DNA from: Selenomonadaceae bacterium | GTDB lineage: Bacteria; Bacillota; Negativicutes; Selenomonadales; Selenomonadaceae | Length of the DNA stretch: 12,960 nucleotides | Direction: 5' to 3' | Assembly (NCBI GenBank): GCA_017484235.1 | Contig: JAFUTM010000070.1 | Coordinates: forward strand, 1 to 12,960 | Shown: positions 1 through 6,490 of the stretch, piece after piece | Layout: each line of letters opens with the position of its first letter | Numbering within the stretch: position 1 is the first letter of the stretch | Notes under the pieces: generated by a model | What the model saw: the letters and a program-made list of their open reading frames with translations, nothing else | Told to the model about the DNA's origin: nothing | Databases searched by the model: none | Program-made: the position numbers and the translations under genes

Positions 1-1086
1 CTGCAAAGGATTAAGCATTTTTCTTAATTTAGATTTACTATCAATTGTATCAATGACTTGAATATAAACAGGTTGTGAGTTTTTAATGGCGACGAAATTA
101 ACTTGTTGTTCACCAATTTTTCCTACAAACACTTCGTATCCTTGACGCCACAGTTCTATACAAACAATATTTTCAAGTGTCGCATTAATATTATCACTAT
201 TAAAATTCATTAGCGAATTATAAATTCCTGTATCAGCACAATAAAAACGTTCGGAGCCATTAACTTTTGTCTTAGATTTAATGTCATATCTGTAAATTCT
301 ACAAAAAATTCCAGATTCATTAATCATCTTTAAATAATTGTCCATTGTATACCCTGTAGTGATTTTGCCAATGTTGGAAAGATAAGTTTCAATCACTTTT
401 GGTGTTATTGCTTTACCTAGATTTTCAGCTAAACATCTATTCAGTGAATCAAGTAAATCCGCATCTCTAACACCATAACGTGAAATAATATCTTTTGTTA
501 AGGCAGTATAATAAATACCGGATAACAATGTTGGCAATATTTCAGAATCTTTTTCTGTGTGTGTAAGTATAGGGAATCCGCCGTATTTTAAATAATATTT
601 GAATATAGAATCATTATTTATTTTTTCAGTATCAGAAAACTTTTTTAAATACTCATTAAACGTTAAAGGATATATATGAATTAATTCATAGTGATCTGAT
701 AATAAATGTAAAAAATCTTCAGATAGAATACCATTATTGGAACTCGAAATATAAATATCAACAGGTGAACCGACGAAGAAAGCGTTAATGGCTTTTTCCC
801 AGCCTTGTACTTGTTGAATCTCATCGAAAATCAGATAAGCCTGTTCAAGGTACATAATTTTTTCATTTATAAATTCATAAAGTTGTTGAAAATCAGTAAT
901 ATTTTCTATTTCATCAAAATTTATAAAAATAATTTGTTCATTAGGTATACCATGTTCTTTTAATGTTTTGACAAACTCAGATAACAATTTAGTTTTGCCT
1001 ATACCGCGTACACCAGTTATTACTTTTATCGAAAAATGATCTTTTAACTGCATTAATTGTTCTAAATAATCTTTATTGTATAACAT
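1..1086 (-). CDS. AAA_14/DUF4143 family ATPase (C-terminus cut by window edge)
   Basis: The frame is open from the ATG at 1086 to base 1, giving 362 residues with no stop, so the C-terminus lies outside the window. A strong AAGGAGGAG site sits just upstream of the ATG. Residues 25-32 form a Walker A loop (GVRGIGKT) and residues 84-90 a Walker B strand (LIFDEI). The SSSNN stretch near 114-118 is where the family usually has a 'TGSNA' sensor. The second half matches DUF4143: a YYTALTKDII segment, then ENIV..ELWRQGYEVFVGK, a degenerate PD-(D/E)xK-like fold. The usual 'VDFVA' reads VNFVA, with Asn at residue 330. Proteins of this family are common orphan ATPases, often duplicated and sometimes called AAA-family or antitoxin-like, and no firm cellular role is known. 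It stands alone and is divergent from the epimerase gene. Family assignment is firm; function is unknown. Confidence 0.9.
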   Translation of the reverse strand, partial: MLYNKDYLEQLMQLKDHFSIKVITGVRGIGKTKLLSEFVKTLKEHGIPNEQIIFINFDEIENITDFQQLYEFINEKIMYLEQAYLIFDEIQQVQGWEKAINAFFVGSPVDIYISSSNNGILSEDFLHLLSDHYELIHIYPLTFNEYLKKFSDTEKINNDSIFKYYLKYGGFPILTHTEKDSEILPTLLSGIYYTALTKDIISRYGVRDADLLDSLNRCLAENLGKAITPKVIETYLSNIGKITTGYTMDNYLKMINESGIFCRIYRYDIKSKTKVNGSERFYCADTGIYNSLMNFNSDNINATLENIVCIELWRQGYEVFVGKIGEQQVNFVAIKNSQPVYIQVIDTIDSKSKLRKMLNPLQ

Positions 1087-1208
1087 AGTTACTCCTCCTT
1101 CCACTTCATTTAACTTACATTTTAAAACATTAAATTATATTTTTCAAGTATAAACAAAAAAATAAATATATTTGCGTATTGAAGGATAATTATATTAATT
1201 GTGGAATA

Positions 1209-1238
1209 TTAAATATAGTTGTAGTATTTACATATAAT
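1209..1238 (+). promoter_or_regulatory. Candidate promoter of the epimerase gene
   Basis: A perfect -10 hexamer TATAAT lies at 1233-1238, with a weak TTAAAT at 1209-1214 as -35 (18-bp spacer). The expected start near 1245 would give a leader of about 38 nt. A short direct repeat (GTCAAA twice, 1242-1257) follows the -10. The AT-rich background makes chance matches likely. Confidence 0.35.
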
Positions 1239-1266
1239 TTTGTCAAAGTTACGTCAAAAATTAAAT

Positions 1267-1273
1267 GGAGGAG
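1267..1273 (+). promoter_or_regulatory. Ribosome binding site fixing the epimerase start
   Basis: GGAGGAG lies 9 nt before the ATG at 1283. An in-frame ATG at 1265 overlaps the upstream edge of this site and so cannot use it. The protein should therefore start at 1283 (MIYTLKND). Confidence 0.85.
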
Positions 1274-1282
1274 TGTGTTTTT

Positions 1283-2161
1283 ATGATTTATACATTGAAA
1301 AATGACACCTTGAGCATTACAATTGATGATCACGGTGCAGAACTGAAATCCATTACCGGTATTTCTGACGGTACAGAATATCTTTTTGATGGTAATCCAA
1401 AGTGGTGGAAATACACTTCACCAGTTCTGTTTCCAATTGTTGGTAAACTAGTAAACGGTAAATATCGTTTTGAAGGAAAAGAATACGAAATGCCAGGACA
1501 TGGTTTTGGAAGAATTTCTGACTATAAATGTATCAGGCAAGAACAAGATGAAGTTGTATTCTTGTTAGAATGGAATGAGGAAACATTAAAAAGTTATCCG
1601 TTTAAATTTCGCTTGGAAATAGCTTATGTTCTGCGTAATAACCAAGTTGAAATTATCTGGACCGTTAAAAATGTTGATAATAAAATTATGTATTTTTCAA
1701 TAGGCGCACACCCAGCATTAAAATGTCCAATTATTGATGATGAAAAATTTGAAGACTGCTACTTAAAATTTAATGTTTCAGAGAAATCTGCGCGTATACC
1801 TCTCGATAAAACAGGCCCATTGACTCATGATAGAATCCCAACAATTGACGGCAATGAATTGAACTTAAATTATGATCTTTTCAAAGGTGATGCTCTTGTA
1901 TTTGATGATTTAAAGTCTGATGAAATTTCTGTTTGTTCAAGAAAAAGCAATAAATCTATAACACTTAAAGCAAAAGGTTTTCCATTTTGGGGCATTTGGA
2001 CACCAGATAAAGGCGGTGCACCATTTATTTGTATTGAGCCTTGGCACGGACATGCAGATTTTATTGATTTTACTGGTGATTTGAGTGAAAAGGACGGAAT
2101 TCGTTCCTTGTCTGCTGGAGAATCATTTGATGCTGGCTATTCATTCATAATTCACGAATAA
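1283..2161 (+). CDS. Aldose 1-epimerase family protein (LacX-like galactose mutarotase)
   Basis: This is a 292-residue cytoplasmic protein, the usual length for LacX/YihR-type mutarotase-fold proteins. Family landmarks in order are: N-terminal GAEL.S; SPVLFPIVGKL near residues 46-56; GHGFGR with His73; SIGAHPAL with His143; and CIEPWHGHAD near the C-terminus with Glu252. The two histidines and the glutamate correspond to the substrate-binding and general acid/base residues of galactose mutarotase. The likely reaction is interconversion of sugar anomers, but the exact sugar cannot be read from sequence, and LacX-like members are often biochemically uncharacterised. The gene is monocistronic, with its own candidate promoter and a hairpin terminator shared with convergent metY. 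No sugar transport or catabolic genes lie next to it. Confidence 0.92.
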   Translation: MIYTLKNDTLSITIDDHGAELKSITGISDGTEYLFDGNPKWWKYTSPVLFPIVGKLVNGKYRFEGKEYEMPGHGFGRISDYKCIRQEQDEVVFLLEWNEETLKSYPFKFRLEIAYVLRNNQVEIIWTVKNVDNKIMYFSIGAHPALKCPIIDDEKFEDCYLKFNVSEKSARIPLDKTGPLTHDRIPTIDGNELNLNYDLFKGDALVFDDLKSDEISVCSRKSNKSITLKAKGFPFWGIWTPDKGGAPFICIEPWHGHADFIDFTGDLSEKDGIRSLSAGESFDAGYSFIIHE

Positions 2162-2188
2162 TTATAATTGAAAATATTCTGCCAAAAT

Positions 2189-2231
2189 AAAAATGCTTTA
2201 TTTAGATAATTGTACTAAGTAAAGCATTTTT
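2189..2231. terminator. Bidirectional rho-independent terminator between epimerase and metY
   Basis: A perfect 12-bp inverted repeat (2189-2200 against 2220-2231) encloses a 19-nt loop that can pair further. The arms start with five A and end with five T, so a U-run follows the hairpin in both directions. It sits between two converging stop codons and can serve both genes. Confidence 0.8.
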
Positions 2232-2261
2232 GTATTTGTAACTTTTTATTATAAGTATATA

Positions 2262-3554
2262 CTAAATGGCATTAAAAGCTTGTTCCATATCCCAGATTAT
2301 GTCATCAATATGTTCAGTGCCGATGGAAAGTCGAATTGTAGTTGGCGTAATACCAGATGCGAGCAGTTCTTCTTCCGTCATTTGTGAGTGAGTAGTTGAA
2401 GCTGGATGTATGACAAGCGATTTTACATCAGCAACATTTGCAAGTAGTGAGAAAATCTTTAAATGATCAATAAATTTTTGTGCTGTTTTAGCATCACCTT
2501 TGATTTCAAAAGTAAAAATAGATATGCCGCCATTTGGAAAATACTTTTTATACAGTTGATGGTCTACATGATCTTTTAAAGCAGGGTGATTGACCTTAGC
2601 AACTTTACTATGTGTAGATAGAAAATCTACTACTTTTAATGAATTTCCAATATGTCTTTCCACTCTTAATGATAAAGTTTCTGTACCTTGCAAAAGTAGA
2701 AAAGCATTAAATGGCGAAATGGCTGCACCAGTATCACGAAGTAAAATTGCACGAATATATGTAACAAAGGCAGCAGCACCAAGTGCCTTATAAAAACTCA
2801 CTCCGTGATAACTTGGATTCGGTTCAACAAGCCAAGAAAATTTGCCAGATTTTTCCCAATCAAATTTTCCACTTTCAACAACTATGCCACCAAGTGTGGT
2901 GCCGTGACCACCTATAAATTTAGTTGCCGAGTGAATTACAATATCTGCACCATATTCGATAGGACGCATTTGATATGGTGTAGCAAAAGTATTGTCTATA
3001 ACTAAAGGAATATTATGTTTGTGTGCAATATCAGCGACAGCTTGAATATCTATCAAAGTTGCATTTGGATTACCAACTGATTCAATAAAAATCAATTGAG
3101 TGTTATCTTTAATTGCCTCTTCAAAAACTTTAATACCTTTGGTTGGATCAACAAAAGTCGTTGTAATTCCATAATCTGGTAAAGTGTGCTCAAATAAATT
3201 GTATGTTCCACCATAGATTGTTGTTGCAGCAACTATATGATGCCCTTGATGCGCCAATGCTTGAACTGTATATGTTACAGCCGCTGCGCCAGAAGCCAGT
3301 GCTAAGGCTGCCGACCCGCCCTCCAATGCCGCAATTCTTTTTTCCAATACATCTTGCGTTGGATTAGTTAAACGACCATAAATATTGCCAGCATCACGAA
3401 GGCCAAAACGATCTGCTGCGTGCTGTGAATTGTGAAATACATATGACGTAGTTTGATAAATAGGTACTGCCCTCGCATCAGTTACTGGATCCGCTTGTTC
3501 TTGTCCAACGTGTAATTGCAGCGTTTCAAATTTATATTTGTGTTCTTCACTCAT
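2262..3554 (-). CDS. metY: O-acetylhomoserine sulfhydrylase / aminocarboxypropyltransferase (MetY)
   Basis: This 430-residue PLP enzyme of the Cys/Met metabolism family makes homocysteine from O-acetylhomoserine and sulfide in the cytoplasm (direct sulfhydrylation). The N-terminus FETLQLHVGQ, the segment AVPIYQTTSYVF, IYGRLTNPTQDVLEKRIAALEGG and the cofactor motif SATKFIGGHGTTLGG (Schiff-base Lys212) are typical of MetY, as is the total length. The shorter MetB/MetC group lacks the insertions seen here. The ATG at 3554 is chosen because AGGAG at 3564-3568 lies 9 nt upstream; an in-frame TTG at 3560 would be only 3 nt away. A near-consensus promoter and a palindrome lie just upstream, implying a short leader of about 36 nt. 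That is too short for a SAM riboswitch, so control is probably by a protein repressor or activator. Confidence 0.95.
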   Translation of the reverse strand: MSEEHKYKFETLQLHVGQEQADPVTDARAVPIYQTTSYVFHNSQHAADRFGLRDAGNIYGRLTNPTQDVLEKRIAALEGGSAALALASGAAAVTYTVQALAHQGHHIVAATTIYGGTYNLFEHTLPDYGITTTFVDPTKGIKVFEEAIKDNTQLIFIESVGNPNATLIDIQAVADIAHKHNIPLVIDNTFATPYQMRPIEYGADIVIHSATKFIGGHGTTLGGIVVESGKFDWEKSGKFSWLVEPNPSYHGVSFYKALGAAAFVTYIRAILLRDTGAAISPFNAFLLLQGTETLSLRVERHIGNSLKVVDFLSTHSKVAKVNHPALKDHVDHQLYKKYFPNGGISIFTFEIKGDAKTAQKFIDHLKIFSLLANVADVKSLVIHPASTTHSQMTEEELLASGITPTTIRLSIGTEHIDDIIWDMEQAFNAI

Positions 3555-3568
3555 AATCAATATCTCCT

Positions 3569-3597
3569 TATATACATATATATTTAATATGTATATA
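3569..3597. promoter_or_regulatory. Palindromic candidate operator over the metY start site
   Basis: A perfect 11-bp inverted repeat (tatatacatat / atatgtatata, arms 3569-3579 and 3587-3597) is separated by 7 bases. It begins at the edge of the -10 hexamer, covers the predicted transcription start (about 3590) and ends next to the ribosome binding site. Its position suits a dimeric repressor. As RNA it would be a weak A-U hairpin beside the Shine-Dalgarno site. The regulator is not identifiable here. Confidence 0.5.
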
Positions 3598-3625
3598 TTA
3601 TATTGTTGTGTCTCCCTATTGTCAA
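3597..3625 (-). promoter_or_regulatory. Consensus sigma-A promoter of metY
   Basis: Read on the minus strand, TTGACA (3625-3620) and TATAAT (3602-3597) are separated by exactly 17 bp. Both hexamers match the housekeeping sigma consensus perfectly. The predicted start is near 3590, about 36 nt before the metY ATG. Confidence 0.85.
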
Positions 3626-3646
3626 GTATTTTTTACATTAGAATGA

Positions 3647-3662
3647 AATTAATATATTAATT
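3647..3662. repeat. 16-bp perfect AT palindrome upstream of the metY promoter
   Basis: AATTAATATATTAATT is fully self-complementary and lies about 22 bp upstream of the metY -35 hexamer, between metY and the nitrilase gene. It could be a protein-binding site. In such AT-rich DNA it could also be coincidental. Confidence 0.3.
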
Positions 3663-3680
3663 ACGTTAAAATACAAAATA

Positions 3681-4442
3681 TTAATACTCTTTTTTTATTT
3701 GAAACTTATTACAGTCCGCCAATATATCCATTATGTCTTTTATTTCTGTACGAATATTAAAATTTACATCTACAGTTACTATTTTCGAATCTGTTTTAGC
3801 TTCGATTAAAATTGTTCCACTAGGATCAATAATTGATGAATAGCCCGCACTGTTAGCGGCTACAACAAAAATTTGATTTTCTATAGCTCTTGATTTAGTT
3901 AGAATCTGCCAATGATCTAAACGCTTTAATGGCCACGCTGCTGGAATAAATAGAATCTCAATATCAGATAAAGCAGCTTCTCTGATGAGTTCTGGAAATC
4001 TAATATCATAACATACAACAACACTAGTTTTGATTCCATCTATTTCAAAAATAGGCAATTCGTGTCCGGCTTTAAATACATTATTTTCTTTTGACATTGA
4101 GAATAAATGAATTTTATCATATACAGCTATAATTTTACCCTGCCGATTAAATGTAAAACATCTATTGTAAAAATTGCCATCATCTTCAACGATAACTGTT
4201 CCACCTATAATATTAACATTATTCTTAATTGCCAATTCAGATAAAAAATTACAGGTTCTATAACCACACTTGTCGGCAAAATCTTTTACTGGTTTAGGAT
4301 AAAATCCAGTTGACCATAACTCTGGAAGTACAACAACATCAGTAGATTTTATAGAATCATCTTTCATTAATGTATCTACTAACTTAAAATTATCTATAAT
4401 TTTGCCCAAAGTTGGTTTAAATTGCAAAATTGAAATGTTCAT
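3681..4442 (-). CDS. Carbon-nitrogen hydrolase (nitrilase superfamily amidase, omega-amidase/MtnU-like)
   Basis: This 253-residue cytoplasmic enzyme has the full Glu-Lys-Cys triad of the nitrilase superfamily. Glu41 is in VVVLPELWSTGF, Lys110 in VYDKIHLF and Cys144 in VVVCYDIRFPELIR. The tail RAIENQIFVVAANSAG is also typical. The length and the PELWSTGFYP and CYDIRFPEL patterns resemble MtnU/YafV-type omega-amidases, which hydrolyse 2-oxo-4-carboxamide acids such as 2-oxoglutaramate or 2-oxosuccinamate left by transamination, in some Bacillus strains as part of methionine salvage. Substrate assignment is inference. The start is supported by GAGGT at 4448-4452. The gene lies upstream of metY in the same direction, but metY has its own promoter. 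No other salvage gene is in the window. Confidence 0.88.
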   Translation of the reverse strand: MNISILQFKPTLGKIIDNFKLVDTLMKDDSIKSTDVVVLPELWSTGFYPKPVKDFADKCGYRTCNFLSELAIKNNVNIIGGTVIVEDDGNFYNRCFTFNRQGKIIAVYDKIHLFSMSKENNVFKAGHELPIFEIDGIKTSVVVCYDIRFPELIREAALSDIEILFIPAAWPLKRLDHWQILTKSRAIENQIFVVAANSAGYSSIIDPSGTILIEAKTDSKIVTVDVNFNIRTEIKDIMDILADCNKFQIKKEY

Positions 4443-4465
4443 TTATTACCTCATATTATAAAATT

Positions 4466-4509
4466 AGCGATTTCTACTTCAAACACAACATAATGAAATA
4501 AAAATCGCT
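4466..4509 (-). terminator. Possible terminator downstream of nagZ
   Basis: An 8-bp perfect inverted repeat (4466-4473 against 4502-4509) with a 28-nt loop follows the nagZ stop. On the minus strand it is followed by AATTTTAT. The large loop and imperfect U-run make this uncertain. If real, it separates the nagZ transcript from the nitrilase gene. Confidence 0.35.
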
Positions 4510-4529
4510 GTTTACGTATTTGGTTATCA

Positions 4530-5693
4530 TCAATTATTATTAGTCGGCAAATTATTAAGTTTTACCTTTAAAATTCGACGAACAGATTCATCAATACGCT
4601 GTTCACTTATCTCACCGTTTTGTACAGCATCCAAAATACCAAGATAAACATCTGTTTCGTGATTATAATCGTGACATACGAGTACAATATCAGCACCGGC
4701 CTTTATCGCTTTTACACCCAAATTATAAAAATCATTATGATTGGCAACCGCTCCCATTTCTAAATCGTCGGTTATAATGATTCCCTTGTAATTAAGTTGA
4801 GTTCTTAACAAATTGGTTATCACTTCATACGATAACGTGGCAGGATTAACTTCGTCTATTGCCGGATATTGCAAATGTGAAACCATTACCATAAATTTAT
4901 CTGGTTGATGTTTGTCAATGATAAATTTGAAAGGTAATAAATCTTCACTTTCAAGTGTTTCACGTGAAACATCAATAGAAGAAATCTCCTGATGTGGATC
5001 TGTTATGCGTTTGCCAATACCTGGAAAATGTTTCAAACAGTAAAGTAAGCCACTCTCTTCATAACCGCTGGCAGCACTATCAACAAAACTGGCAACGGTT
5101 GCAGCATCACTACTAAACGACCTTGTATCAGGCGAACCTACATCAGCAACTGGTGCAAAATTTATATTTATACCTAAGTTTTTAAGTTCATTTGCTGTAT
5201 TTATTGCCCATATTTTAGCTGATTCAGGATCGCCACTGTTACCAATCTCTTCTTGAGATGGAGCCGGTTTAATTTCGTGTTTCATTCTCGCAACCCTACC
5301 ACCTTCTTCATCAATAGCAATAAACAAAGGCAGTTTTTGTGCTGATTGGTTATTTAAGTTTGTAATAAGTCGTTTGACTTGTTCTCTTGTTTCCATATTG
5401 CGGTCGAAAAGAATAACTCCACCACAATGGTATTGATGAAGCATCCATAGACTGTCGTCATCGACATCTTGACCTAAAATACCGATCATTGTCATTTGAC
5501 CAATTTTTTCTGGTAATGACATATTTTTTAGTATAACATCTACAGGATCTTCTGTAATTTGTTCAACTTTATTTGCAGAAGCTTCTGCGGATTCTTCAGA
5601 GTGCTGATTATTATCAGCAGTTGATTCAAAACACCCAGATACTATCATCGTTATAAATATCCATATTATTAATAGCGAATATCTTATTTTCAT
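4530..5693 (-). CDS. nagZ: Glycoside hydrolase family 3 beta-N-acetylhexosaminidase (NagZ-like), lipoprotein
   Basis: The 387 residues begin with a lipoprotein signal: basic start, hydrophobic residues 6-18 and lipobox IVSGC with Cys21 as the lipid anchor. An acidic/serine linker runs to about residue 47. The GH3 TIM barrel follows: CGGVILFDRN, AIDEEGGRV, FAPVADV, KHFPGIG at 221-227, D232-P-H234 (the Asp-His acid/base dyad typical of NagZ) and ITDDLEMGA with the nucleophile at Asp309. Family members remove N-acetylglucosamine from peptidoglycan fragments. The anchor implies an exported enzyme acting on wall fragments outside the cytoplasmic membrane. The usual KHFPGHG reads KHFPGIG, while the dyad is retained, so activity is still expected. 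Its GAGGTGAT site (5697-5704) overlaps the stop codon of the upstream membrane protein gene, so the two are probably translationally coupled. Confidence 0.9.
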   Translation of the reverse strand: MKIRYSLLIIWIFITMIVSGCFESTADNNQHSEESAEASANKVEQITEDPVDVILKNMSLPEKIGQMTMIGILGQDVDDDSLWMLHQYHCGGVILFDRNMETREQVKRLITNLNNQSAQKLPLFIAIDEEGGRVARMKHEIKPAPSQEEIGNSGDPESAKIWAINTANELKNLGININFAPVADVGSPDTRSFSSDAATVASFVDSAASGYEESGLLYCLKHFPGIGKRITDPHQEISSIDVSRETLESEDLLPFKFIIDKHQPDKFMVMVSHLQYPAIDEVNPATLSYEVITNLLRTQLNYKGIIITDDLEMGAVANHNDFYNLGVKAIKAGADIVLVCHDYNHETDVYLGILDAVQNGEISEQRIDESVRRILKVKLNNLPTNNN

Positions 5694-5697
5694 TTTA

Positions 5698-6399
5698 TCA
5701 CCTCAGCTCTATAACACCAGGCTCAGATAATTGCCAGCCATTTTCATCAGTATAACTTAAAATTGCTGGTAATTTGACCAAATACCGTTTGTAACTTCCA
5801 TTATTATAATTAGAGGCAAAAGTTTCTTTCATTCCAGCTTGACTATGCAATTCTTCATCATATGTAATCATAGGATTGGGTACTACAGCATATTTATTTC
5901 CACCTTCAATTTGCCACGCCCAAAATCTACTGGTTTCCACATTTGATGAATCAATAAATTTCATGTGACCACTATAAACGAGGATTTTAAGATTATTCTC
6001 CTTTACAAAATTTTCACAGGCTCTGAGCTGACCAGGTACTGCCATACTTTCGGCTATATGATTATAATCTTCTAAGAAAGCAGCCCATGGTTGAATAATC
6101 TTTTTATCAGTTACAGTTTTAGGCTGCTCAATAGGTATTCCAAAGGGTTCAGCTGAAGGTACAGTATCTACTTTAGGAACAACCTTTTCATTATTAATAA
6201 CAGCATCTAATTCTTTAACTTTTTTGGATAACTGTTTCATGTTAGCAGACAAAACTTTCATTTCGTCGCGGTCTTGTTTCCTTGTAGACCAAAGATATGA
6301 CATTGCAATAAGTAACATCACACTTAATGCTATGCTTAAAAATGTTAGTGCAATGGACAAAAATGGTGATAATCCAGCTGCTGATTCGTCCATATTCAT
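5698..6399 (-). CDS. Single-pass membrane protein of unknown function with conserved-looking C-terminal domain
   Basis: I do not recognise a named family. Starting at the ATG at 6399 the protein has 233 residues. Residues about 12-38 form one strongly hydrophobic helix, followed by a polar heptad-like stretch at about 41-70 (RKQDRDEMKVLSANMKQLSKKVKEL) that may form a coiled coil. A proline-rich linker then leads to a folded-looking domain from about residue 103 to the end, rich in W, Y and F (PWAAFLEDYNHIAESM, RFWAWQIEGG, KYAVVPNP). The C-terminal domain may be cytoplasmic or external, and topology is not decidable from sequence alone. The last codons carry the ribosome binding site of nagZ and the genes are 4 nt apart, suggesting a shared process at the envelope. 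Confidence 0.8.
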   Translation of the reverse strand: MNMDESAAGLSPFLSIALTFLSIALSVMLLIAMSYLWSTRKQDRDEMKVLSANMKQLSKKVKELDAVINNEKVVPKVDTVPSAEPFGIPIEQPKTVTDKKIIQPWAAFLEDYNHIAESMAVPGQLRACENFVKENNLKILVYSGHMKFIDSSNVETSRFWAWQIEGGNKYAVVPNPMITYDEELHSQAGMKETFASNYNNGSYKRYLVKLPAILSYTDENGWQLSEPGVIELR

Positions 6400-6405
6400 C
6401 ATCAT

Positions 6406-6410
6406 CTCCT
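6406..6410 (-). promoter_or_regulatory. Ribosome binding site ahead of four clustered ATG codons
   Basis: AGGAG is followed immediately by in-frame ATGs at 6405, 6402, 6399 and 6393. Spacing is 0, 3, 6 and 12 nt. The 6-nt spacing of 6399 is the most usable, so that start was chosen. Use of 6393 would shorten the protein by only two residues. Confidence 0.6.
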
Positions 6411-6449
6411 AATTTTTATTCTGGCAGAGATTATAAATAATTTGAATTG

Positions 6450-6463
6450 CCCGCCGCCCACCC
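6450..6463 (-). other. G-rich island (possible two-tetrad G-quadruplex)
   Basis: On the minus strand the sequence reads GGGTGGGCGGCGGG, four G-runs with single-base loops. It lies in the 85-base gap between the CobT-like gene and the membrane protein gene, in an otherwise very AT-rich region. One run has only two G, so a two-layer quadruplex is the most it could form as DNA or as mRNA in that direction. Confidence 0.4.
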
Positions 6464-6490
6464 ATATACATTTGTTATCATACTATCATA

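Noticed and set aside
1265..1282. Extension of the epimerase to an upstream ATG
   Set aside because: The first codons of that extension are the ribosome binding site of the ATG at 1283, and the family N-terminus fits the shorter protein.
3561..3662. CRISPR or transposon end suggested by repeated TATA-rich inverted repeats
   Set aside because: No regularly spaced identical repeats, no transposase and no target-site duplication. The repeats fit promoter and operator structure.
3555..3680. SAM (S-box) riboswitch upstream of metY
   Set aside because: The consensus promoter leaves only about 36 nt of leader, and no S-box helices or terminator are present.
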